Below, piece by piece: positions 1 to 11,720 of a DNA stretch of 64,000 nucleotides; position 1 is the stretch's first letter; each line of letters begins with the position of its first letter. The notes beneath the pieces were generated by a model that was given only the letters and a program-made list of their open reading frames with translations, had not been told where the DNA came from and searched no databases. The position numbers were made by a program, and so were the translations under genes. Origin of the DNA: Lucifuga dentata (lineage: Eukaryota > Chordata > Actinopteri > Ophidiiformes > Bythitidae); NCBI GenBank assembly GCA_014773175.1, contig VXCM01002102.1, forward strand, positions 1 through 64,000, in the 5' to 3' direction.

Positions 1-70
1 GGCTCATCAACTTTATTCCTCTGTAGTTGCCACAGCTCTGCACGTCTCCCTTGTTCTTAAAAATCGCTTA
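1..70 (-). mobile_element. LINE reverse-transcriptase fragment (cut by window edge)
   Basis: Read on the minus strand, the first 66 bases translate without a stop as AIFKNKGDVQSCGNYRGIKL followed by MS. This is the 'NKGD...NYRGI' block near the start of the reverse-transcriptase domain of non-LTR retrotransposons of the RTE/Rex-like kind common in fish. Only about 22 codons are inside the window. The reading frame stops just upstream, so this is probably a dead fragment in an intron of the exchanger gene. The exact clade cannot be told from so little sequence. Confidence 0.7.
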
Positions 71-355
71 TGTACTGGATTTGATTATATTTTAGTTTCT
101 AAAATAGTTTAATAGTTAAATATAGTTAATAATAGTTTCTAAGGTCTAACATCCTTCTACGCTTTAGAAGGCGAATTATTAATGGACTTTGTTTTCCGTT
201 GTATAATTAGAAAAGACAAAAATTTCAAGAAGTCAGCAAAAGAAATGATGAGAAAACTGTTAAAAGATAATGGAAGTTAAATACTTTTATAAATGCCATA
301 TAGCATGACTTGTAATGTTCATATTTCCACATGAATTCTGTTTTGTTTGTTGTAG

Positions 356-1965
356 GTATGGGAGATATGGCTGTGTCCAACTCCATTGGCAGTAATATTT
401 TTGATGTGCTGTTGGGCCTGGGATTCCCCTGGGCGCTGAGGACTCTCATAGTCAGCTATGGATCAGTGGTAAATAATTCATATTTCATTCAGCGGTGTTG
501 ACATCAAGTCATTCCTGCTGCTTTTCCCCTGATGCAGATTTTCATGGACATAACTGTGAGTTTTTCCCTTTTTACACTGTAACATTAATTCATTCCGTAA
601 TTAAAAGGAAAAAAATATCTAATGAATGTGTAAAGTTGTATTTAGTTGTTTTATGTTAAGCGATGATTAAAACCATGTCTTTAGACTTTGTTTGCTGTAT
701 TTTTAGGTGTACATCAACAGTAAAGGCCTGGTGTACTCAGTCATTCTGCTGTTGGCCTCAGTTACGCTCACTGTAAGTCCACCTCCAGAATCAGAGCCAG
801 AATGTGACATGCACCCTTAATTATTTTATAACAAGTAAATACACTGGTTTAATAACAAGTAACAAAGAGAGAAAAGAAGTTAGTAATGAGCAGAAGAGTA
901 GAGAAGCATGTACATACACACCAAACTACATGTATATAAAGTGAAAATCTGAAAATCTGTGATGTTTTCTGTATAAATCTGGATATAATCAGAAAGTCTG
1001 ACATCACAAGAAATTCTTTGGAACATTGTCAAGTCATGCTGGGATAACTTGACTCTTCAGGTTTTGCAGAAACTTGTGGAGTCCATGCCAGCTTGCGTGC
1101 ATGCTGTCATTAAAGCAAAAGGGGGCATACCAAAGATATTCAGAAATTCATGTACATTTTTCAAAGATTCAACTTTTCACTCCAGTTGTTTAGATGATAT
1201 TATCATTTGTAATGAAAAATCATGTATTAAATTCAAAAAGAAAGGAAAATAGAAGCATTTTCACAGTGGTCTCAGACTTTTGGACCCCACTGTATATTTA
1301 ATATAAAAGCATCTGTGAAAGTTTATCTCAGTAGATGTCAAGGAAGTCAAGTGCAATTACAGGCCAAACTCTTGACTGAAGATGTGTCACCATTTAGCTA
1401 AAGGGTCTCTAACTCCTACGGGGAAGGTCATGGTATTTATGAGGCACTTGTGCCCACTCATTGGAACGGACCCACCCAACACTGACACAGACAGAGATCC
1501 TATGTCTTCAATTCTGTCCTCATTTGGACAGTCAGTACATTTAAATGTGTGTTAAAACTTTGATTATGCTCAGATTAAGGCAATAAATACATTTTCTTCA
1601 AACATTATGTTAATGCCTCAATTACATTAAAATCAGCATAAATTAGAGGAAGCTTATCAGAGAAATAGCCAACATGCAGAAGGTTCACAAATTCTGCAGC
1701 AACATTAGCCGACTGTTTTTCCTCACCTTGCATGATTTTCCTCTCATCTTCTTCTCAAAGCCATTCTCTTTTCAAATGTCAGGAAATAGGTTTTGCAGTG
1801 CAACAGGAAATACATTTGGTTTCATTCTGGTTTTCAAACTTTCTTTCTCTGCAGGTCCTCAGTGTCCATCTGAACCGTTGGAGGCTGGACCGCAGGCTGG
1901 GACTCTGTCTCCTGCTGCTCTACGCCATCTTCCTCCTCTGCTCCGTCAGCTTTGAAAGGCTGTAG
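356..1965 (+). CDS. K+-dependent Na+/Ca2+ exchanger, NCKX3/4 type, C-terminal exons (5' part outside window)
   Basis: Three exons, 356-468, 707-772 and 1855-1965 (stop TAG 1963-1965), join in phase. They have AG acceptors and GT donors (gtaaat, gtaagt). The first carries the end of the second alpha repeat ([20 protein letters not shown]), whose conserved Asp belongs to the cation-binding site of this plasma-membrane antiporter. The next reads [20 protein letters not shown] and the last [16 protein letters not shown] plus a final hydrophobic helix. This INS+GLVYSV / HLN+WRLDR+LG pattern fits SLC24A3/A4 better than A1/A2. The protein ends at ...SVSFERL, about 15-20 residues earlier than mammalian NCKX3/4, so the usual FNVFTF tail is missing. 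Whether it is slc24a3, slc24a4 or another fish paralogue is not resolved. Earlier exons lie left of position 1. Confidence 0.88.
958..1292. mobile_element. Non-autonomous DNA transposon copy A ('cagtggggtccaaaag' family), 5'-damaged
   Basis: In the intron between the last two exchanger exons. It is the reverse-complement relative of the element at 38408-38770. The right end is ggtctcagacttttggacccc plus actg. The left terminal repeat is eroded or missing. The only open frame inside (1049-1252) has no family features and is treated as chance. Confidence 0.7.
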
Positions 1966-2491
1966 CAGACACACACACACACACGCATACACACACACAC
2001 AGTCATGCAAATGTTCACACACATTTATGGTCAAATGCATGGATGATGTGGTCCAAGCTGTTTTCTACATTCAGTGCTGCCATCACTGATCAAATATGGA
2101 CAGATGACTTTACATTTCATTTCATGGTGTGTATGAGCAGCATTACTACAACACTCGCTGCCTGAGAGCTACATTGTTTACCTTTGATAAATGAGTATTT
2201 TAAATAGTTTTGTACAAGCACCTCAAGGTGAGATTTTGTGAAATCAACCCCACATCCACCAATATGCATTATGTCACAAAACCAATTTATTAAAGTATCG
2301 ATTTGTATTGTAGCTTCACTACTTCAAATCACGTGTTATTCTGAAACCAAGAAAATTGTACAACAATCCCTCAAGTATATTAATTTACTTTATGACTGCC
2401 ACAAGTAACCACAATGACTTTATCATATTATATATCAGCTTCTGAGTCAGTGCGGTTATGTTATGTATAGGTTTAATGTTTTCATCACGCC

Positions 2492-2543
<52 letters not shown>

Positions 2544-2790
2544 AATATGGCATAGCATGGCTCATCCACACGTGACCAATAATTGCACTAAGCCACTGTT
2601 GTCTTGGCCTTGTACATAATGTCAGCCCCCTCCTTCCTAAAAGCTTCTCAGCACAGAGAGTTTGTGCTGTGACTGTATGCTATAAGGTGTTTTTGGAAAA
2701 ATGTGCTCTCTCTGTTGAATGTTTTTCTTTGGAAATAATTCTGAGTGTATGTTGTTGAGTGCAATTAAAAGCTTAAAATGTTTTATGAGG
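1966..2790 (+). other. Probable 3' UTR of the exchanger gene
   Basis: Non-coding sequence after the TAG stop, with short CA repeats (about 1970-2000) and a long GT run (about 2494-2540). The likely poly(A) signal is the variant attaaa in 'caattaaaag' near 2761. A canonical aataaa occurs at about 2884. The exact end is not determined. Confidence 0.45.
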
Positions 2791-3310
2791 TTTTACCTTG
2801 TGTTTCACATTTGACACTCTGAAAAGATGCAGTTTCTGATTAATGGTCACCAAAAGTGATACAACTGACAATATTCTTCATTTAATAAATTCCTTCACTT
2901 TAAGTTGACTTTAAGTACACTGACTAAAACTGGCATTAATCAAGAAACATATTAGGAAACAAACCAAAGCAAAATGTCAGCATTTTTCATTTTATATTGA
3001 ACAAATGTATAAACAAAACGGAAACATATATAGGCCACAACACAACCGGGGGGGGTCCACTTCAAGTGAAAAAGTGAATAGATGAATAAATTTAAAAAAA
3101 TAAAATGAATCTAAATAGTATAAAAAAAAGAATTTATGACTGAAGATTTAATTTTTCATGGACATCGGAATCTTTCCAGCACCTTTTTCACAAATGCCTT
3201 TTGGTTTTGTGAAGTTGCTGGGAGAGGGACACACACAACTCTGGCAGCTGAAGAACAAATTTTCTGAAAAATTTTAAAATTGAAAATTTTGAAAAATTGA
3301 AAATTGACCT

Positions 3311-4523
3311 TGAAACTCGCACCATAATTATCTACACTGACTTCACGAGTATGACGTCACTCAACATGGCAGCGCCCGTGGAAGCAAGCTTTATGAATTG
3401 AAATGATCAGCTAACAGGCGAATAAAGTATTTTTTCTTATGTGACATTATCACCAAGTTAACTATCTAAGGTGTATAATAATGTCTGCCATGGGTAAGTA
3501 AGTGTAAATAATTTCAGAATATTACTTCTATGCACAAATGTTTAAAGCTACCCACTATGGTTAATATCACTGTAAAAAAAAANCAAAAAAAAAAAACACA
3601 ACCAAACAGTCAAACCAAAAACCAAACAAGCAAATAAAGTATTTTTTCTTGCATGACATTGAAATAAAAAGGTCAAATATGTCACCAAGTTAACTATCTA
3701 CAGTGTATAGTAACTGTTTGCTATTGTGTAAGTGTAAATAATTTCAGAATAGTAGCTACTTGTCTGCACAAGTGTTTATCATTGTAAAAGAACACAACCA
3801 AACAGTCCTGTAGTCTAACTTTACTTTAGTTAGCATTTATTACTAAGTTAATTTAATCGTACAGTATTTATTTGCGTTCAGTCTTTTTTTTTTATTTTTT
3901 TTTTATAGCCTATTTGGCTGGAACGGTTTGAGGTCAGAGGTTGGAATTTCCTGCTGGGGAAAATCCGACTTCTGTCGAACAGGACTAGCAGCAGCACGCG
4001 CTAATGCTGCGTTCACAGACCTGAGAAGGCGGATTTTTCCCAGTTGGAAATTCCAACCTCTGACCTCAAACCGTTCCAGCCAAATAGGCTATAAAAAAAA
4101 AAAAAAAAAAAAAGACTGAACGCAAATAAATAATGTACGATTAAATTAACTTAGTAATAAATGCTAACTAAAGTAAAGTTAGACTACAGGACTATTTGGT
4201 TGTGTTCTTTTACATGATAGGTATTAAACATTTGTGAAGATAAGTAGCTACTATTCTGAAATTATTTACACTTACATATCAATGGCAAACAGTTCTTAAA
4301 CACTGTAGATAGTTAACTTGGTGATATATTTTGACCTTTTTATTGCAATGTCATGCAAGAAAAAATACTTTATTCGCTTGTTAGCTGATCCCATTCATAG
4401 TTTCCACGGGCGCTGCCATGTTGAGTGACGTCATACTCGTGAAGTCAGGATAGATCATTTTGGTCCGAGTTTCCCCGTAGGAAGTCGGAAAAATCCGAGT
4501 TCCGAGGTCTGTCGAACGCAGCA
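3311..4523. mobile_element. Nested fold-back (palindromic) element, about 1.2 kb
   Basis: The outer arms (about 3311-3430 and 4350-4473) are inverted copies of each other and include gacgtcactcaacatggcag against its complement. Next come arms around 3813-3890 and 4115-4192. The innermost is a perfect 45-bp inverted repeat, 3905-3949 with 4048-4092. The centre and the right flank (4480-4523) share 'gaacgcagc'/'cggattttt' words. There is no transposase frame. This is the layout of a fold-back or MITE-type element. It lies between the exchanger and the Pax gene, ending about 0.9 kb before the Pax start. An N at 3583 sits in an A run. Confidence 0.75.
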
Positions 4524-5189
4524 TAAGAAATGGCGCTTCTTAATTGGTTGCTTATTTCACGTGCCACACGTGTGACAGTGAAACGCTCTACAATCTGATT
4601 TGCTCGTGGGCGCCCGGGTCCACGGGCAAAGACCAAAGTCAAGACTAAAGTTAAGTAAACCCCCTTTAGGGAGTAATGTTTTCTCTTTAAATGTTAAAGA
4701 TTTAAAATGGCATGTTAGTGATTTTACACACAGGCCTGCAGCAGTCTATTTATTGGCATGTAGCTCCTGTTTATTTTCATTCAAATAAACGTGACAAATT
4801 CGCAGCTTTCCTGATTTAGCCTACAGGGATGGGGTGCGCATCAAAATACACACCTAGAATTATTTAAAAAAAAATACTTTTAAATATTATTCTAAGAATT
4901 TAAATGTCAGCCGTGGTTAAAGAGAGACATGGTTACATTTGAAATAATGATGAATATCACAAAGAGATTTGCAAGTGTCCATTCAAAGGAAAGGAGACCT
5001 TTCAGATACTGTTAATAGCCTACATGTGACATAGAAACAGGGAAATGCTGGTGACAACTCTACACTGAATTTAATCTGATCAGATTATTTAAAGATGTCT
5101 TAAAGCTTGACTCTGAACCTGAAGGACTTGTTAAGATTGATTTGCACTGAAAAAAGTAACGGATTACAAGAAATGAAAATGCGTTTATC

Positions 5190-5475
5190 ATACCAAAAGC
5201 GCACTGGGCGTGTGCGCGGGAGTGTGCGTGTTTGACCAATCAAAGGTCTTTCTGCGTGTCGCCGTCCAACGCTCAGGTGCTGCAGAGACACGCAGCTCAG
5301 AACACTCAGAATTAAACTAACCCCACGGAACTAAAAGTCAGCAGAACTCTCTACGAAACTTTTTATCCTCTCCGTTTTTTCTTTGAAAGAAGAAAGTTTT
5401 GCGCCCTATCAGCCACTTTCTGCAGCAAAGACAAGAAGAAGAGAATTTCTTATTAGAGTCAGACAACCTTATGTG
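5190..5475 (+). promoter_or_regulatory. Promoter-proximal region and 5' UTR of the Pax gene
   Basis: A locally GC- and CpG-richer stretch in an AT-rich surround. It contains a CCAAT box (ttgaccaatcaaag, about 5232-5246) and leads into a purine-rich leader before the ATG at 5476. An ATG-TGA start-stop element at 5471-5476 overlaps the main start (ATGTGATGG). No clear TATA box is placed where a transcription start can be fixed, so the start site is inferred only roughly. Confidence 0.4.
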
Positions 5476-6848
5476 ATGGAAATCCGCTTTGGACAGGTGC
5501 CGCTCACCGTAACGCACTGTAAGTAACAGTTGACGTTACTGACAAAGTAGTAGCCTTAAAAAAAAAAAAAAAAAAAAAGATTTAAGATAGGCTAATGCGG
5601 CATATGATTCACCGTTACGCAGCGTCAGTAACAGCTGTGTTGTTGATATTAAATTATGGTGGAGGTGCGGATGTTGTGTGCGGTATAAACGTCTGCAGCT
5701 TTTCATCTGCTTTTCTTCGGTTCTCCGGCGCAGGTCACAGCGGGGTTAACCAGCTCGGCGGAGTCTTCATTAACGGGCGTCCGTTACCGCACCTGGTGAG
5801 ACAGCGCATAGTGGAGCTCGCGCAGCGGGGCGTGCGTCCGTGTGAGATCTCCCGCCGCCTGCGCGTCAGTCACGGCTGCGTCAGCAAAATATTGGCCAGG
5901 TAAGGTATTTATTAGATTTATGTGGACAGTAGGGACACGTCCTTACAATATCAACTATTATCCCTACCAACTAGGGACCGTCGTGAAAGTGCAGATTTTA
6001 TTAAAAAAAAATAATTATAAAATAAATAAATAAATAAAAACCGTAGGTGACCTAAGTATGCAAAAGAAGAGGAAGTTGTACTTTGCAAGTTGAATACATT
6101 CAAATCGGGAGAGTTTGTTAGGTAGCCTATTATTGCTCATGTGTTGAACTTGAGTAAAATACTGTTTATGAGTTCTGGTTGTTGTATTGTTTATATGCTT
6201 ACAGTTCTCATAAACTCTGAGACTTTCAGAAACTACCCATCAGTGATTCCAGCACTAGTGTGTTCTGAACTTATTCTAGGGGGTAAATTTAAGAAATTTT
6301 GCGTAAATAATTTAAACTGGTGATGATTCAAACCTGCATGACGTGAACATGTTTTTGTTGAGAAACTTTAATGAATGATGAGAGTTGTGTTTAATGAAAG
6401 ATTCAGAAAGCCTCACAGGAATAATTAGATAGTTGTTAATTTTTTTTTATCTGTTGATTAAAAAAGCGTTAGCTTATATACTGGATATGCTTAATTCATT
6501 TTCTTGTAAATTAAAAAAAAAACCCATTGTATATATATTTTAAATATGTTTCGTCTCAGATTTATATTGATAATCTAAAATGCATACATGGCAATAGAGA
6601 CAGAGCAAATGCACACACACAACTTGTCTGACTAAAACTGTCCCTATATTCAAACCAAACCTACGCCCTTCATTTATTTCATTCACTCACTCATGCATTC
6701 ATTTTTGTGGTTTATATGATAGTTAACTGCAAAAGACTTTTTGAGACTGTAAAAGATTCCTTTATATGATTGCAATGAAATAGAATTTCCATATGCAGAA
6801 ATTGTGTAAATGTACAGTATTTTATCTAGTGGGTTAACCTTTTTATAA

Positions 6849-6895
<47 letters not shown>

Positions 6896-8198
6896 CACAA
6901 TTTTAGGTTATGGGTGTAACCTTGCTGTACTGGTCATAACCTGCTTTGGGTCACATCCATTTCTCATAGCCTATATTCGTGAATAAATCAACACTCATGA
7001 CGTGGAAATAAGTAGGAAAAGCCTGTGAAATTGCAGATTCTAGCTTTTCAACAAGTATCAAATTTATTTTTACATCAAGCAGATGTAGAGCTACTAGCTC
7101 TATTTTGGTAACATTCTGTTTTATATCTGTGCACAGATGTTCACAGATTTAAAAAGAATCCTTTTATCAGTTTTTCTATATTTGATTACTCTTTAAAAAA
7201 AAAAAAAAAGGAAAACGTGTAAAATGTAAGCTACAGTAGATTTACTATAGGCTGCCACACTGCAGATCTTCAGCTGAAATTATAAAGAGGAATTACAACT
7301 GAATCAGTACTGAAACAAATCCCTAAAACCACAAATGCCTCTCATTATCTGACACATTGAAAAATTTTTGAAATACCTAATCATGAATGTAAGAGCAGAG
7401 AGGCAACATTAAGATTACACTTTAATGTTTTATAATTAAGATAGCCTTTGTCTTAAAGTGAGATATTGACCTGTATGGTTTGTTTGCTCTTTGAATCCAG
7501 TGTTTTCACTTCTTTATTCCACCTTAAACATTGACCATGATACGCATCACTATCTATATTTTTTAAACATCTCTCCTCAAATGTAAACCTCCTCCTAACA
7601 TATATCCACATTGCAAATTCAGGTACAATGAGACAGGGAGCATTACACCAGGAGTGATTGGCGGCTCTAAGCCCAAAGTGGCCACACCCAGAGTGGTGCA
7701 AACGATCCTGCATCTGAAACACACCAACCCCAGCATGTTCGCCTGGGAAATCCGAGACAGGCTGCTGCTGGAGCGAGTGTGTGACCACGACAGTGTGCCC
7801 AGCATCAGCTCCATCAACAGGTAGGAGCCCTCCTCCTGTGTATGTGTCAGCAAACAAAGATCATTAAAGTAGGTGTTGAGAGCATTTCCTCTGTCTTTGC
7901 AGGATCATTAGAAACAAAGTTCAGTCTGAGTCTAGTGAGGATGGTAAGTTTCTCTCTCCATCCTACTTTTGTCTTTCTCTCTGTCTCTCTCTGAAAAATA
8001 AATAAATAAAAACAAAGTTTCCTGACATTGACCCCTGCCCCTGCAGTGTCACCAACATCATCTGTCACCATGGGAACGGCTTCTTCTGCTAAGTCCAGCT
8101 ATTCAATCACTGGAATTCTGGGAATAAGAAAATGCAGTAGCAAACTCAATGAAGGTGATCTAGTCAGTGTATCAGTGTGTGAGTGTTGCATCTTTATT

Positions 8199-8243
<45 letters not shown>

Positions 8244-8244
8244 N

Positions 8245-8294
<50 letters not shown>

Positions 8295-9718
8295 TGCCTG
8301 TTTCAAGTAAAAGAAAGATTTCAAGAGTTCAACAGTTTTTTTGTTTTTAGGTCAGCCTCTAGTGGCCACTAGAGGAACTGTATATTATAGGAAAATTCTA
8401 ATTTTCATACAGCCCCTGGGTCTTTATTTTGTCTTATTGATTACTGTAACATTTTACTAACAAAGTTAACAGATGAGATCTGGGGAAGCACTGACAATCT
8501 AGTAGGGTTAGTAACACACACAGTTGAGACAATTACAAACCCCCAATTTACTTATTTAGAGGAGAAAATGAAGGTAAATGTTCAAATTATTTCCAAAACT
8601 GTCAGTTGTAAAAATTTTTGAAGGGAAATCTTCTGGTTCAGATTTGATCTAAAGCGCTTACTGTAATGTGCTTGCAATATGTTTCTGTGCAACAGCTTAT
8701 TATGAGGACCATTTTTGGCAGTCACTTTTGGTTTAAGTTCTAAAAATGGTTAAAATAAAGTAAAATTCAGGGTTTGTTTACAAGCCGTGTGATGGTCTTA
8801 TTGAAGTCACTGACCTCAATTCTGGTGGTGTTGCAGTGCCCTCAGATCACATGTTGAGGACAATGCAAAAATAATGCACAGATTGTTAAGAAAAAAAAAA
8901 ACTGGGATTATCCTATGACTTCATATTCACCATCGTGATTGGAAAAAAAAAATGTNAAAAAAAAAAACTGGGATTATCCTATGACTTCATATTCACCATC
9001 GTGATTGGAAAAAAAAAATGTCCTCCTTCCTCTGTTTAAAGAACATAAATTTAAGGCTGTGTTAGATTAAACATGTAAAGATGGATGTATTTGCAGACAA
9101 ATTAAAGATTAAGATTAAAGCAGATTCTCTGTGGTGCCAGAGCACTCAGCAGACTAATGTGTAAAGCCGGTGGTGCTGTGTTAATATTAGTCTGGCTGAA
9201 ACAACCTCCACAGCAGGAGTCCCACCTTGTCGCTCCAGGCTTCTGTCCTCTCAGCCAGCAGGCTCTCTGCTCCTCCCCGCCTCCCCCTCACCTCAGCCTC
9301 TCATTACAGGCCCGCTTACACTTCCACTCCTCCATCACTGCAGCCATTAGAAAAGGAGAGCACTCAGATTAATGCACCTACTTACACATATACACAGACA
9401 CAAGCACACACACGCATGTATATTTTATCATTCTACTAATTAGAACAAGTGAAGATGGTAGAAGAAAGGAACGGGGAATGAAGGTGGGGAGAGAGATTGA
9501 GACACCATATCTAAAATAAAAGTGGACCTGGACAGAGGCTGTTGTGTTTTCCAGGTGCTGACATCTCCTGCAGTGTATACTATGAGCAGCCACGTTCCCT
9601 TAACGAAGCTTGGGGATGGCCTGACCCCTGCCTGACCTCTATCTCTAACCTGACCTTTTACGCCAGCCTTCCGGCCAATCACAACCCAGACTTTTCAGGT
9701 CAGTCTGCATCAAAATAG
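5476..9718 (+). CDS. Diverged short Pax2/5/8-family transcription factor (pax8-like?)
   Basis: Exons 5476-5518, 5734-5899, 7623-7820, 7903-7943, 8047-8154 and 9555-9718 join in phase (720 nt, 239 aa). Exon 1 ([14 protein letters not shown]) has the length of the Pax2 N terminus and leads into the paired domain (about residues 16-142): [19 protein letters not shown], then [19 protein letters not shown] and [14 protein letters not shown]. The [12 protein letters not shown] block is specific to Pax2/5/8, not Pax1/9. The octapeptide YSITGILG follows in exon 5. The last exon has NEAWGWPDP, matching the YNEAWRF region of the Pax2/5 C terminus. The partial homeobox exon and central transactivation exons are not seen between 8155 and 9554, and exon 5 joins 9555 in frame. 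Alternatively, splicing at 9698 to 9782 would end the protein at 9804. The paired domain is unusually diverged for this family. The orthologue (pax8 or a lost paralogue) is unresolved. Confidence 0.85.
5900..7622 (+). other. Pax intron 2
   Basis: AT-rich intron with no gene features seen. It holds an (AAT)n run at about 6851-6894 and an A run at 7195-7209. No conserved enhancer could be recognised by eye. Confidence 0.6.
6851..6894. repeat. (AAT)n microsatellite
   Basis: About 14-15 copies of taa, uninterrupted, in the second Pax intron. Confidence 0.95.
8200..8291. repeat. Compound (TG)n(GA)n microsatellite with an N
   Basis: A GT run runs into a GA run with the single N (8244) exactly at the switch. 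It lies in the Pax intron after the octapeptide exon. The true lengths of both runs are therefore uncertain. Confidence 0.9.
8891..9020. other. N-separated direct duplication (assembly join)
   Basis: About 65 bp ending in ggaaaaaaaaaatgt is repeated exactly on both sides of the N at 8956. Both copies lie in the Pax intron. This is best read as two contig ends that overlap but were not merged. Confidence 0.8.
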
Positions 9719-10827
9719 GATCATTTATTTCTGTTACAAGTTAAAGACTCGTGTCTGTAAAGTTTTCTCTTATCATTTTAGGGTCGACGTTTCATTACAG
9801 CTGAACAGGGCTGCAAAAGCCCCAGAAGACCAAATACCATCCCTTCCATCCCAAAACAAGATTACATTAAAAAAAAAAAGACTGACATCATCAAACAGAG
9901 AGACATATCACAATCACAAGTAAATAAACTGAAATGACGCAAAGTGTGAATAGCGTAACTTTTTGTTCTTTATTGACATAATTTAGGGGTCAAACAAGTA
10001 TATACACATGCTGGTTTTTCAGAGGCAGAGTAAAGCTTCATCAGTCCAACATATTATCCTCATCCTGTCTCCCCTTGTGGCCAATTCTCTCCCTAGTCAG
10101 TGGCTGAGGGGGCATCATTAGGGGCCCCGTGATGGAGAACCGTGACTTTTTCTCTCTTAGTAGCATCTCCCCAGTCTCGCCTCCTGGTTGAGGGATTAAA
10201 TGAAAAGATAGGAGCTGCCAGAGGGACAGGCAAGGTCAAAAAATGGCACTGAGACAGAAATATGTGGTCAGCAGAGGGTATCAGTCTCCACTGGTATGTA
10301 GAGAAACGAGAGGTGGTGCCTAAATACACAAACACAAACACATTCATGCACCAATAAAGGCATTCATAAGAACCTGTACATCTACTTGTGTGGGAAACTT
10401 TGGTGCCATAAGTGTTGAAATTTCCACAGTTTGCCAAACATTCAGTGTCAAAGAACAAACTGAGTGTGTATATAAAGTTATCTGTGTACGAGGAAGATGC
10501 AACTCAAGAAACTGCACGTTGAACATAAATGCAAGACCCATTCTATCCAATGGAACACAAGTTTGCAAATAAATTGCTGTGTAAAAGGACATTTACAGTA
10601 ATAAACAGTGGAAGTCAAGGATAGGTTCCAGGTTCCACTCCTACCAGCTGGTTGTGACATGCTGATAGTCGAGCCATAATTTTAAGTATGAAAATGTGGG
10701 GATCCAGCTTGAGTGACAGGGATGCTGGAATGATATTGGGAGAGTTTTAATGGCATCAAGCCCTTTTGATGATAAATCATTATTCAAGTGCCTATTAGCA
10801 GTTAGAATGTTAGTGGTTCTAGATTGC

Positions 10828-10831
<4 letters not shown>

Positions 10832-10864
<33 letters not shown>
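10832..10864. repeat. (CT)n microsatellite
   Basis: Uninterrupted CT run in the intergenic region after the Pax gene. Confidence 0.95.
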
Positions 10865-10865
<1 letters not shown>

Positions 10866-11604
10866 GGAATAATATTAATGCAGCCAATTCTACAGCAGAC
10901 ATGAATTTGTAAAAGATCTGTATGCTAGGAGGACTGTGACACACCTACAAAGACAGACAAACAATAGGGACCTATTTTGCTTAGTCTCTGGCCTGGGTTA
11001 AAAGCTTGTGATATGTGCCAGCATCTTAAAAGTGATTAACATCCAAAACAAATGAAACATTTTCCTCAGGGCCAACTGTCACTTGCTGTCCCTGGTCTCA
11101 AACCTGGATTCTAATGCATGCTGCACAGCCTCAAATAATCAACATGATGTTTTATGAAACAATATTTTGTGCATGTGCATAAACAGGTACACGGAATATT
11201 CCTTTAAGAATGACTGAGCAGATAATAACAATGCACACTAGGGAATGAAGACAAACAGGCTTTCAGCATCACTGATTGCTGAGCATCCGCTCCACCTGCT
11301 GAGTCGTTCCTCCAAACTGGTGCCTTTTCAGAAATGTGTTTAGCTTGAAGAAAATAATTAATCTAACAACACAGGCACACAAAAAAAACAACATGTAAAG
11401 TCTGAAGGGATTCTATTGAGAACTGATTATTTTACTTTTGAACTCCAAATGAGATTCAAGAATGGAGGAGTAATTTTTACTAACTCACAAAACTGACTCA
11501 ATTAACTCACTAAACTGACTTATTTGTGCTCATAGATCCTTTCTTCCAGAACTTCTGATCATATTGCATCATATCTGTATGTTATTGCAATGGACATGGT
11601 TCTG

Positions 11605-11720
11605 GAGTGGTTCTCAAACTGTTATGAGCATCACCAGTAGTACCTGAAGTATGGCAGATTACCCTGGAAATTCCTGCATAGCCAAAACAATTGAAACTTA
11701 TGGAAATTCTCTCATTTTGA
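11605..11720. mobile_element. hAT-like element fragment ('gtggttctcaaactg' end)
   Basis: It begins gtggttctcaaactg, a typical hAT terminal word. It is related over about 100 bp to the element near 20965-21290 (shared: ctggaaatt.cctgca, tatggaaattct). The other end was not located. Confidence 0.5.

Noticed and set aside
5734..7820. Assignment of the paired-domain gene to pax1/pax9
   Set aside because: The human neighbourhood SLC24A3-PAX1 made this tempting, but [12 protein letters not shown], the [12 protein letters not shown] joint, the YSITGILG octapeptide and the NEAW tail are Pax2/5/8 features, not Pax1/9.
9206..9372. Possible extra Pax exon (Pro/Ser-rich frames such as [12 protein letters not shown])
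   Set aside because: A plausible acceptor exists (ctccacag), but no frame shows the Pax2/5/8 transactivation motifs and no clean donor fits the phase, so it was left out of the model.
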